Assembly: GCA_024742815.1 (NCBI GenBank)
Contig: JANSXX010000009.1
Location: 1-64,000, forward strand
Origin: HXMU1420-13 sp024742815
GTDB taxonomy: Bacteria > Bacteroidota > Rhodothermia > Balneolales > Balneolaceae
Direction: 5' to 3'
Length of the DNA: 64,000 nucleotides
Shown here piece after piece: positions 34,582 to 42,538 of the stretch. The notes beneath the pieces are model-generated. The model was given only the letters and a program-made list of their open reading frames with translations. It was not told where the DNA came from and searched no databases. Numbering within the stretch: the stretch's first letter is position 1; the number at the start of each line of letters is the position of its first letter. A program made the position numbers and the translations under genes.

Positions 34582-34624
34582 GCTAATCACCAAAGCAACA
34601 TATATAAAATAAAAAGGTGAAATA

Positions 34625-35575
34625 ATGGCAAGTTTTGGAGATCTAAACCGAGTGAATACCAATGTGCAATCATTAGATGCACAACTCTCACTAAACCGAG
34701 TAAATCGCGATTTGGCTAATAGCCGTGAGCGTTTAACTACCGGTAAACAAATCAATAAAGCAGAAGACAACGCTGCTGGATATTCAATTGCAACTAAATT
34801 GAAAAGCCGTGTGGCAGGTCTGGAGCAATCATTACAAAATGTTGGAGATGCAAAGTCTGTATTAGACATTGCTGAATCCAGTTTTGATGTTGTAATGGAT
34901 AGCTTGATCGAAATGAAAAGCTTGGCTACACAGGCTTCGAACGATACGCTGGGTGATACCGAGCGTGGATACATTGGCGATCAGATTGCTGCAATTGGAA
35001 ACGATATCAATGAAGTAGCAAATCAAACCATTTATCAAGATACCGAACTATTGAACGGTGCTAATAACAGTGGTTCTATTTCTCTTACTTTCCAAACCGG
35101 TGAGCGAGCTGAAGATACGATTACTGCAACCATCAACGCGGTAAATGTTGGTGAGTTATTTGCCGCATCGGGCGATGCTTCTTTAGGAGCTACAACTACA
35201 GCCGGTGGTGGAGCCGCTTCGGGTGGAGCTATTTCTGTTACCGCAGCAACTGCTTCCGATCAAGGTACCTTTACCTTCGCATCTACCGCTACTTCTGCTG
35301 ATTTCAACAACTTTATCAGCGCTGTTGATTCGGCCATTGATACTATGGCTACCAACGTAAATACCATTGGTATTACACAATCTTCCCTTTCATTAAGAGA
35401 GGACACGTTGTCAGAGTCTATTTCCGCAACGGAATCTGCTAAATCCAGGATAATGGATACTGACTTCGCAAAAGAACAATCAGAATCAGTACGATTACAG
35501 ATTCTGCAGCAGACCGCTACCTCAGCATTAGCTCAGGCAAATAACGGTCCACAGTCGGTTCTTGGATTTATCTAA
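34625..35575 (+). CDS. fliC: Flagellin 3
   Basis: Flagellin of 316 aa, close to copies 4-6. It shares the NAVNVGELFAASGDASLGAT centre and the C-terminal SESVRLQILQQTATSALAQ. Distinguishing residues are LATQASNDTLGD (others QAAND), GNDINEVANQT like copy 2, and TSADFNNF in the centre, so it is intermediate between copy 2 and copies 4-6. The AAGGTGAAA ribosome-binding site lies about 6 nt before the ATG. It lacks the terminal Gly. Confidence 0.96.
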   Translation: MASFGDLNRVNTNVQSLDAQLSLNRVNRDLANSRERLTTGKQINKAEDNAAGYSIATKLKSRVAGLEQSLQNVGDAKSVLDIAESSFDVVMDSLIEMKSLATQASNDTLGDTERGYIGDQIAAIGNDINEVANQTIYQDTELLNGANNSGSISLTFQTGERAEDTITATINAVNVGELFAASGDASLGATTTAGGGAASGGAISVTAATASDQGTFTFASTATSADFNNFISAVDSAIDTMATNVNTIGITQSSLSLREDTLSESISATESAKSRIMDTDFAKEQSESVRLQILQQTATSALAQANNGPQSVLGFI

Positions 35576-35595
35576 GAGCAACCGATTTAGTTTAC

Positions 35596-35631
35596 AGCCA
35601 TGCATTGAGTTTCAGTGCATGGCTTTTTTTA
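35596..35631 (+). terminator. Terminator, flagellin 3
   Basis: AGCCATGCA pairs perfectly with TGCATGGCT across an 11-nt loop, then 7 T. Confidence 0.9.
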
Positions 35632-35745
35632 TACCCATAGTCTTGGCAGAATTCGTGAGTTCAATAAACAGTTGGGGCATCTTACTCATCACAACTTGTG
35701 TATTAACAGTTGAAGTGCGATTGCTGATATTTATTTTTCTGAAAG

Positions 35746-35773
35746 ATTAAGAGTGAGTTTTTGAGTTCGATAA
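35746..35773 (+). promoter_or_regulatory. Sigma-28 promoter, flagellin 4
   Basis: ATTAAGAG and TTCGATAAT with the 20-nt spacing. The gap before it is the only inter-flagellin gap with a clearly longer unrelated insert after the terminator (35632-35745), with no gene supported. Confidence 0.8.
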
Positions 35774-35827
35774 TTGATGTAACCGAGCAACACATTAATT
35801 ATAACAAACTATAAAAGGTGAACTCCT

Positions 35828-36781
35828 ATGGCTAGTTTTGGAGATTTAAACCGAGTGAATACCAACGTGCAGTCGCTCGACGCACAACTTTCACTTAACC
35901 GTGTAAACCGAGACCTGGCAAACAGCCGAGAACGACTAACAACGGGTAAAAAAATAAATAAAGCAGAAGACAACGCAGCGGGTTACTCAATTGCAACCAA
36001 ATTGAAAAGCCGTGTAGCAGGTCTGGAACAATCCCTGCAGAATGTAGGTGATGCTAAATCAGTACTGGATATTGCAGAATCAAGTTTTGATGTTGTGATG
36101 GACAGCCTTATCGAAATGAAAAGTCTTGCAACACAAGCAGCCAACGATACACTTGGCGATACCGAGCGTGGATATATTGGTGATCAAATTGCCGCAATTG
36201 GATCAGACATCAATGAAATCGCAAATCAAACCATCTATCAGGATACTGAACTCTTGAATGGTTCGAATAATAGTGGTTCGATTTCTCTTACTTTCCAAAC
36301 CGGTGAGCGCGCTGAAGACACCATCACTGCAACCATAAATGCTGTAAATGTTGGTGAGTTATTTGCTGCCTCAGGCGATGCATCTCTTGGTGCTACAACT
36401 ACAGCCGGTGGCGCTTCAGCTAGTGGTGGAGCCATTTCTGTTACAGCAGCAACGGCTTCCGATCAAGGTACTTTTACCTTCGCGACAACAGCAACTGCTG
36501 CTGATTTCAATAACTTTATTAGTGCAGTGGATACAGCCATCGACACTATGGCAACAAATGTAAATACCATTGGTATCACGCAATCATCACTTTCTTTAAG
36601 AGAAGATACATTGAGTGAGTCGATTTCAGCTTCTGAATCTGCGAAATCCAGGATCATGGATACCGACTTCGCGAAAGAGCAGTCCGAATCCGTACGATTA
36701 CAGATCTTGCAGCAGACCGCTACTTCAGCCTTAGCTCAGGCAAATAACGGTCCGCAATCTGTACTAGGTTTTATTGGATAA
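35828..36781 (+). CDS. fliC: Flagellin 4
   Basis: Flagellin of 317 aa. It differs from copies 5 and 6 mainly in the central GGASASGGA (others GGGAASGGA), TFATTATAADFNN and a final SISASESAKS. The N-terminal DLANSRERLTTGKKINKAED and C-terminal GPQSVLGFIG match the group. The AAAGGTGAA ribosome-binding site lies 9 nt before the ATG. The codons for the invariant centre vary at third positions, so conservation acts on the protein. Confidence 0.97.
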   Translation: MASFGDLNRVNTNVQSLDAQLSLNRVNRDLANSRERLTTGKKINKAEDNAAGYSIATKLKSRVAGLEQSLQNVGDAKSVLDIAESSFDVVMDSLIEMKSLATQAANDTLGDTERGYIGDQIAAIGSDINEIANQTIYQDTELLNGSNNSGSISLTFQTGERAEDTITATINAVNVGELFAASGDASLGATTTAGGASASGGAISVTAATASDQGTFTFATTATAADFNNFISAVDTAIDTMATNVNTIGITQSSLSLREDTLSESISASESAKSRIMDTDFAKEQSESVRLQILQQTATSALAQANNGPQSVLGFIG

Positions 36782-36807
36782 TTTATCTAATAATTAGTTT
36801 TACAAGT

Positions 36808-36842
36808 AGCCCTTATTACTTAATAGTGATAAGGGCTTTTTT
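36808..36842 (+). terminator. Terminator, flagellin 4
   Basis: AGCCCTTATTACT pairs with AGTGATAAGGGCT (one G-U), then 6 T. Confidence 0.9.
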
Positions 36843-36958
36843 GTTTTAGCGTATAAAAATAGGTGAGTACAGTTATATAATATTTTGCAATATAATTATG
36901 ATTATAAAGCTAGTTAAATCAACTATTAGCATATTTATAAAATATTTTTCTCTTACGA

Positions 36959-36986
36959 TTTAAGACGGCAATTTTGGGTTCGATAA
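36959..36986 (+). promoter_or_regulatory. Sigma-28 promoter, flagellin 5
   Basis: TTTAAGAC and TTCGATAAC with the 20-nt spacing, followed by the shared leader word TGTAACCAGAGCAAC. Confidence 0.85.
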
Positions 36987-37040
36987 CTGATGTAACCAGA
37001 GCAACATATGTAAATATTAATAATAAAAAGGTGAACCATA

Positions 37041-37994
37041 ATGGCTAGTTTTGGAGATCTAAACCGAGTGAATACCAACGTGCAATCATTAGATGCACAA
37101 CTTTCACTTAACCGTGTAAACCGTGACCTGGCAAACAGCCGAGAGCGACTAACAACCGGTAAACAAATCAATAAAGCAGAAGACAACGCTGCGGGTTACT
37201 CAATTGCAACAAAATTGAAAAGCCGTGTGGCAGGTCTGGAACAATCCCTACAAAACGTAGGCGATGCTAAATCAGTACTGGATATTGCAGAATCAAGTTT
37301 TGACGTTGTAATGGACAGCTTAATCGAAATGAAAAGCTTAGCAACACAAGCGGCTAACGATACCTTAGGCGATACTGAGCGTGGATATATTGGCGATCAG
37401 CTTGCTGCGATTGGAACTGATATCAATGAAATTGCAAATCAAACTATTTATCAGGATACCGAGCTGTTAAATGGTGCGAATAATAGTGGATCTATTTCAC
37501 TTACCTTCCAAACCGGTGAGCGTGCCGAAGACACCATTACTGCTACAATTAATGCGGTAAATGTGGGTGAGTTATTTGCTGCCTCAGGCGATGCTTCTCT
37601 TGGTGCAACAACCACAGCCGGTGGTGGAGCCGCTTCCGGTGGAGCCATTTCTGTTACCGCAGCAACTGCTTCCGATCAAGGTACCTTTACATTCGCATCT
37701 ACAGCAACCGCGGCTGACTTTAATGCATTCATCAGCGCCGTTGATTCAGCTATCGATACAATGGCTACAAACGTAAATACCATTGGTATTACTCAGTCTT
37801 CTCTTTCTCTTAGAGAAGATACGCTAAGTGAGTCGATTTCAGCTACAGAATCAGCGAAATCCAGAATCATGGATACCGACTTCGCAAAAGAGCAATCCGA
37901 ATCGGTGAGACTGCAGATCCTGCAGCAGACGGCTACTTCAGCATTAGCTCAGGCTAACAACGGACCGCAGTCAGTGCTAGGATTTATTGGATAA
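37041..37994 (+). CDS. fliC: Flagellin 5
   Basis: Flagellin of 317 aa, one of the three most alike copies. It has GYIGDQLAAIGTDINEIANQ where the others read QIAAIG(S/N). The rest of D0/D1 and the Gly/Ser/Thr-rich centre match copies 4 and 6. The ribosome-binding site is AAGGTGAACC. A main filament subunit role is likely given the intact promoter, leader and export signals. Confidence 0.97.
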   Translation: MASFGDLNRVNTNVQSLDAQLSLNRVNRDLANSRERLTTGKQINKAEDNAAGYSIATKLKSRVAGLEQSLQNVGDAKSVLDIAESSFDVVMDSLIEMKSLATQAANDTLGDTERGYIGDQLAAIGTDINEIANQTIYQDTELLNGANNSGSISLTFQTGERAEDTITATINAVNVGELFAASGDASLGATTTAGGGAASGGAISVTAATASDQGTFTFASTATAADFNAFISAVDSAIDTMATNVNTIGITQSSLSLREDTLSESISATESAKSRIMDTDFAKEQSESVRLQILQQTATSALAQANNGPQSVLGFIG

Positions 37995-38022
37995 TTTATC
38001 TAATAAAATATTCTAAAATAAT

Positions 38023-38056
38023 AACCCTCATTACTCAAAGTGATGAGGGTTTTTTT
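38023..38056 (+). terminator. Terminator, flagellin 5
   Basis: AACCCTCATTACT pairs with AGTGATGAGGGTT, then 7 T. Confidence 0.9.
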
Positions 38057-38174
38057 ATTCAGTAAATTCAATAAAATATAAAACAAAAACTCGGATAAAT
38101 GCTTCTGAAAAAAAACGATAATGAGGCTTAAATGGCTTTAAAAGGCGATTAATTTAAAAAAATTGATTTCAGAA

Positions 38175-38202
38175 TTTAAGACCGGAAAACTCAGATCGAT
38201 AA
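38175..38202 (+). promoter_or_regulatory. Sigma-28 promoter, flagellin 6
   Basis: TTTAAGAC and ATCGATAAA with the 20-nt spacing, then TCAACCAGAGCAA in the leader. Confidence 0.85.
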
Positions 38203-38257
38203 ACATATCAACCAGAGCAAACTATATAAATTAATAACAAAAAAAAGGTGAAGAAAT

Positions 38258-39211
38258 ATGGCTAGTTTTGGAGATCTAAACCGAGTAAATACTAACGTGC
38301 AATCTCTTGATGCACAGTTATCTTTAAACCGTGTAAATCGTGATTTGGCGAACAGCCGAGAGCGTTTAACAACGGGTAAAAAAATCAATAAAGCAGAAGA
38401 CAACGCTGCGGGCTATTCTATTGCAACTAAATTGAAAAGCCGTGTGGCTGGTCTGGAGCAGTCGCTTCAAAATGTGGGCGATGCTAAATCAGTGCTTGAT
38501 ATTACAGAATCGAGCTTCGATATCGTAATGGATAGCTTAATCGAAATGAAAAGTCTGGCAACACAAGCTGCCAACGATACACTAGGTGATACCGAGCGTG
38601 GATATATTGGCGATCAGATTGCCGCTATTGGATCCGATATCAATGAGATCGCGAACCAAACCATTTACCAAGATACCGAGCTGTTAAACGGTGCAAATAA
38701 CAGTGGATCTATCACTTTAACATTCCAAACAGGTGAGCGTGCCGAAGACACCATTACCGCTACAATTAATGCGGTGAATGTAGGTGAACTATTTGCTGCA
38801 TCAGGTGATGCATCGCTTGGTGCTACAACCACAGCTGGTGGTGGAGCTGCTTCGGGTGGAGCCATTTCTGTTACGGCAGCAACTGCTTCCGATCAAGGTA
38901 CCTTTACTTTTGCTTCAACGGCAACGGCTGCTGATTTCAACGCATTTATTAGTGCGGTTGATTCAGCCATCGACACCATGGCATCGAATGTAAATACTAT
39001 TGGTATTACGCAGTCTTCACTTTCTCTAAGAGAGGACACATTAAGTGAGTCGATCTCGGCTACTGAATCAGCAAAATCCAGAATAATGGATACCGATTTC
39101 GCGAAAGAACAATCCGAATCGGTGAGATTGCAGATTCTGCAGCAGACCGCTACCTCAGCGTTAGCTCAGGCGAATAACGGACCACAGTCTGTTCTAGGAT
39201 TTATCGGATAA
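38258..39211 (+). CDS. fliC: Flagellin 6
   Basis: Flagellin of 317 aa, nearly the same as copy 5. Differences are SVLDITESSFDIVMD in the N-terminal helix (others IAESSFD), GSITLTF at the end of N-terminal D1, and TMASNVNTIG. The ribosome-binding site AAGGTGAAG lies 6 nt before the ATG. It closes the array, and the next gene is unrelated. Confidence 0.97.
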   Translation: MASFGDLNRVNTNVQSLDAQLSLNRVNRDLANSRERLTTGKKINKAEDNAAGYSIATKLKSRVAGLEQSLQNVGDAKSVLDITESSFDIVMDSLIEMKSLATQAANDTLGDTERGYIGDQIAAIGSDINEIANQTIYQDTELLNGANNSGSITLTFQTGERAEDTITATINAVNVGELFAASGDASLGATTTAGGGAASGGAISVTAATASDQGTFTFASTATAADFNAFISAVDSAIDTMASNVNTIGITQSSLSLREDTLSESISATESAKSRIMDTDFAKEQSESVRLQILQQTATSALAQANNGPQSVLGFIG

Positions 39212-39232
39212 CCGATATTTCCATCAAAATTC

Positions 39233-39266
39233 AACCCATACTACGCATTGTGGTATGGGTTTTTTT
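39233..39266 (+). terminator. Terminator, flagellin 6
   Basis: AACCCATACTAC pairs with GTGGTATGGGTT, then 7 T. Confidence 0.9.
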
Positions 39267-39357
39267 ATGTTTAAAATTCTAGGAACATTTCCATACGTTT
39301 GGTTTTAAAGAAGCTCTTAAATGCATCCTCATTTCAAATAATTATTCAGGTAATGGT

Positions 39358-40902
39358 ATGTTGTTGGTACAAATGAAGTCGTTCTTGGTCATTCTCTTTT
39401 TGATATTTTGTTCATCTACTTATCTGAATGCACAAACATTTGAGGAATGGAAAAAACAGCAACAGGAAGAGTTTCAGGCTTACAAAGATAAATTTGATGA
39501 AGAGTTCATCAAGATGCTTAAAACTACCTGGGAAGAAGTAGGGATATCAAGCGGTGCCGGATTTTACAGCGAGGTAAAGCCCGAAGAAGTACCGGTATAC
39601 ACTGCACCGGAAAGGACCGAAATGGAATTCCCGGAAGATGTGCTGATTGATGAGAAGATTACTATAGATCTGGGATTTGAGTTGGATACTAGTCCCATCG
39701 AACTACCTAAACCTAACCCAAGTATTACACTTGAAAGGAAAAGAGAATCAGATTTAGCGCTCGCTTTATTTGGAGAAACAGATGCCCGGCGCTATGAATT
39801 AGATTACTTTTCTAATTCGGTTTCTTTCAGTTATCCAACAATGATTTCGAGGAAATTAAACCCATCACATTACCGAAATGGAAAGTTAAATAACGATCGG
39901 ATTGCGAGGTTCTGGGAAGAAGTAAGTAGTGTGAATCATACTGAGTTCGTGAAGTACACTCTTGATTTAAAAGAAGAGCTGGCCCTAAATGATTGGGGCT
40001 ACATCTTATTAATAAATTCCGTTTCGAAGGATATTATTGGAGTTCAACATCCGAATTTGGTTCGCCTAATGAATTGGTTTCTGCTCACAAAGGCGGGATA
40101 TAAAACTAAAGTAGGATACGATGAAAATGGAGTTTATAACCTATTTGCAGTGAGTGGTAATATTTTTGATCAAAAATATTACATCCTTGACGGCGAAAAA
40201 TATTTTCCACTCAACTATAACGACGAATTTCAATCTCCTGGATCTATTTTTACCTATGCCGGTGGACATGAAGCTCAGGTTCGTAAGCTAGACTTTTCGA
40301 TTTATGAGTATCCTACTATTGCTGATCAGTCAGAATCATTTCAAAAAACACTGCGATTCGAGTTTAAAGATCGTAGATATGAGTTTCCGGTTACGGTTAG
40401 CAGCGAGCTGATTTCGTATTTCGAATATTACCCAAGAACAGATTTGCCGGTGTTCTTTTCCGCTTCGATGTCGGAGCCTACAAAAAAGCAATTATACACT
40501 CAATTGGAACCGATTTTGGAATCAATGAATGAGTTGCAGGCCGTTAATTTTTTACTTCGTCTTGTGCAATCATCGTTTGAGTACAAAACCGATCAGGAGC
40601 AATTCGATCGAGAAAAATATATGCTGCCGGATGAAATATTTTATTATTCGTATTCAGATTGTGATGACCGAGCTATCTTTTTTGCTACACTAGTTCAGGA
40701 TTTGCTAGGATTGGAGGTAGTTGCACTGCGATATAGCCGACATTTAGCTACTGCTGTAAAATTTTCGCACACAGTTCCGGGCGATTTTCATGTCTCCAAT
40801 GGTCAAAAATATGTGGTAGCCGATCCCACTTATGTAAATGCGCCCGTTGGACTAACGATGACTTCTTATCGAAACGAGCGACCGGAAATTATTCGGTTCT
40901 AA
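39358..40902 (+). CDS. Exported transglutaminase-like protein
   Basis: 514 aa with an N-terminal signal peptide (about residues 6-25, ending YLNAQ). A helical FEEWKKQQQEEFQAYKDKFD segment recalls the N-terminal region of MltC-type periplasmic proteins. The C-terminal 100 residues have the transglutaminase-like triad Cys435 (YSDCDDRA), His462 (SRHLATAV) and Asp489 (VADPTYV) with typical spacing. Such domains act as proteases or cross-linkers in the envelope. The ATG at 39373 is an alternative start. It follows the flagellin array but has no sigma-28 promoter, so a link to flagella is not supported. Substrate unknown. Confidence 0.8.
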   Translation: MLLVQMKSFLVILFLIFCSSTYLNAQTFEEWKKQQQEEFQAYKDKFDEEFIKMLKTTWEEVGISSGAGFYSEVKPEEVPVYTAPERTEMEFPEDVLIDEKITIDLGFELDTSPIELPKPNPSITLERKRESDLALALFGETDARRYELDYFSNSVSFSYPTMISRKLNPSHYRNGKLNNDRIARFWEEVSSVNHTEFVKYTLDLKEELALNDWGYILLINSVSKDIIGVQHPNLVRLMNWFLLTKAGYKTKVGYDENGVYNLFAVSGNIFDQKYYILDGEKYFPLNYNDEFQSPGSIFTYAGGHEAQVRKLDFSIYEYPTIADQSESFQKTLRFEFKDRRYEFPVTVSSELISYFEYYPRTDLPVFFSASMSEPTKKQLYTQLEPILESMNELQAVNFLLRLVQSSFEYKTDQEQFDREKYMLPDEIFYYSYSDCDDRAIFFATLVQDLLGLEVVALRYSRHLATAVKFSHTVPGDFHVSNGQKYVVADPTYVNAPVGLTMTSYRNERPEIIRF

Positions 40903-40964
40903 CTAAATATTGAATTGGCGTTTGATTGCCCTATTTTCGGGGCAAAAAGATAATTTCATATTCA

Positions 40965-41948
40965 ATGATTAAACCCGATTACAACCGAATTCCTTATCGT
41001 AAATGTGGAAACTCGGGGCTCTATTTACCCATACTTTCACTAGGGCTTTGGCATAATTTTGGAGGGCAACAAACCCCGGAAAAAGTAGATCAAATGTTAA
41101 CAAGAGCCTTCGAGTTAGGCATTACACATTTTGATTTAGCCAATAACTACGGCCCGCCACCAGGTAGCGCTGAAGAGCAATTTGGACGAGCGTTAAAAAC
41201 CATTTTCCACGGGCGTAGAGACGAGTTGATAATCAGCAGTAAAGCAGGCTTCGATATGTGGGATGGTCCTTACGGAAAAGGTGGTTCACGCAAGTATTTG
41301 ATCGCTAGTTGTGACCAAAGTCTAAAACGCATGGGTTTAGAATATGTTGATATTTTCTATCATCATTGTCCGGATTATGAAACTCCGCTTGAAGAAAGTA
41401 TGCGAGCGTTGGAGCAAATTGTACGATCAGGGAAAGCACTATATGCCGGTATCTCCAATTACCCGGCCGATCGGGCGCGTGAGGCTATCCAAATGTTAAA
41501 GTCTTGGGGAGTTCCGATCATTATTCATCAGCCAAAATACAACATGTTTCATCGTGAGCCGGAGCGTGAAGGGATTTTTGATGTGATTCAGCAAGAAGGT
41601 GTGGGTAGCATCCCATTTTCGCCATTAGCGCAAGGTTTATTAACCAATAAATACTTACATGGAATACCCGAAAATTCGCGCATAGCCGATCCAGACGGGT
41701 TCCTCCAAAAGGGAGATCTTACGGAAGAATTGTTGCAAAAAATCAAAGACTTGAATGCAATTGCAGAATCACGAGGACAATCGTTAGCGCAACTCGCCTT
41801 AGTTTGGATACTACGGCACCCCGCAGTTACTACTTCATTGATTGGCATAAGTAGTATTAAGCAACTCGAGAACAATGTTGAAGCCATCAATAACTTAGAG
41901 TTAAGCGACGACGAACAGCACCGCATCGAACAAATCCTTCAAAATTAA
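40965..41948 (+). CDS. gpr: Aldo/keto reductase, YghZ/Gpr type
   Basis: NADPH-dependent aldo/keto reductase, 327 aa. The block RKCGNSGLYLPILSLGLWHN is the AKR start, ITHFDLANNYGPPPGSAEEQ supplies the catalytic Asp and Tyr, LIISSKAG the Lys, and DIFYHHCPD the His. The closest remembered relative is E. coli YghZ (L-glyceraldehyde-3-phosphate reductase), with which many blocks coincide. The ATG at 40965 is chosen over an upstream TTG because homologues begin here. It probably forms an operon with the next gene, 4 nt on. Confidence 0.92.
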   Translation: MIKPDYNRIPYRKCGNSGLYLPILSLGLWHNFGGQQTPEKVDQMLTRAFELGITHFDLANNYGPPPGSAEEQFGRALKTIFHGRRDELIISSKAGFDMWDGPYGKGGSRKYLIASCDQSLKRMGLEYVDIFYHHCPDYETPLEESMRALEQIVRSGKALYAGISNYPADRAREAIQMLKSWGVPIIIHQPKYNMFHREPEREGIFDVIQQEGVGSIPFSPLAQGLLTNKYLHGIPENSRIADPDGFLQKGDLTEELLQKIKDLNAIAESRGQSLAQLALVWILRHPAVTTSLIGISSIKQLENNVEAINNLELSDDEQHRIEQILQN

Positions 41949-41952
41949 ACCT

Positions 41953-42459
41953 ATGAGATCCTTTCTGCTTTCAGCGATACTTATCTGTTGCTCAACATCG
42001 ATATTTGGCCAATATCAAAGTGATACCGAATCCATTCAATCAACCATAGATGCGTTGTACGAAGTTATTTCGGGAGAGGCAGGTGAGGCTAGAGATTGGG
42101 ATAGATTTAAGAATTTATTTGCACCCGATGGCCGCTTAATTCCCACCTATACTGATCGAGAGGGAAATATTGGATATCTAAGCTGGACTCCTGAAGAATA
42201 CATCGAACGTGCCGGCTCTAGCCTAGAGCGAGATGGATTTTTCGAATCTGAAATTGGGCAAGTTGTTGAGCAATTTGGGAATATCGCCCACGTGTTTAGT
42301 ACCTACGATTCTCGCCGTACAAAAGAAGGGGAGGTTTTTATGCGTGGTATAAACAGTATTCAATTATTTAACGATGGCAATCGATGGTGGATCATTTCGG
42401 TATTCTGGTCCTCTGAAAATCCGGCAAATCCCATCCCTGAAAAATATATCAACCGATAA
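41953..42459 (+). CDS. Exported NTF2/SnoaL-like protein
   Basis: 168 aa with a signal peptide (about residues 1-20, ending SIFGQ). The rest fits a small cone-shaped NTF2-like domain: SIQSTIDALYEVISGEAG, RFKNLFAPDGRLIPTY, GEVFMRGINSIQLF and WWIISVFWSSE. These proteins often bind small ligands. No catalytic residues can be assigned. It is 4 nt behind the aldo/keto reductase gene, so co-transcription is likely. Confidence 0.75.
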   Translation: MRSFLLSAILICCSTSIFGQYQSDTESIQSTIDALYEVISGEAGEARDWDRFKNLFAPDGRLIPTYTDREGNIGYLSWTPEEYIERAGSSLERDGFFESEIGQVVEQFGNIAHVFSTYDSRRTKEGEVFMRGINSIQLFNDGNRWWIISVFWSSENPANPIPEKYINR

Positions 42460-42538
42460 ATTTTACAGCATATCCCTGCATATTTAGTTACTCTGTACTC
42501 TCATTTTCGGAGTTCATTTTAACTTAATTAGGTACACT

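Larger units (their letters stand above)
32154..39211 (+). repeat. Tandem array of six flagellin transcription units
   Basis: Six direct-repeat genes of about 950 nt are separated by about 235-330 nt, all on the plus strand. Coding regions are highly similar, while the gaps share only the promoter, leader and ribosome-binding site; each terminator hairpin has a different sequence. Confidence 0.95.
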
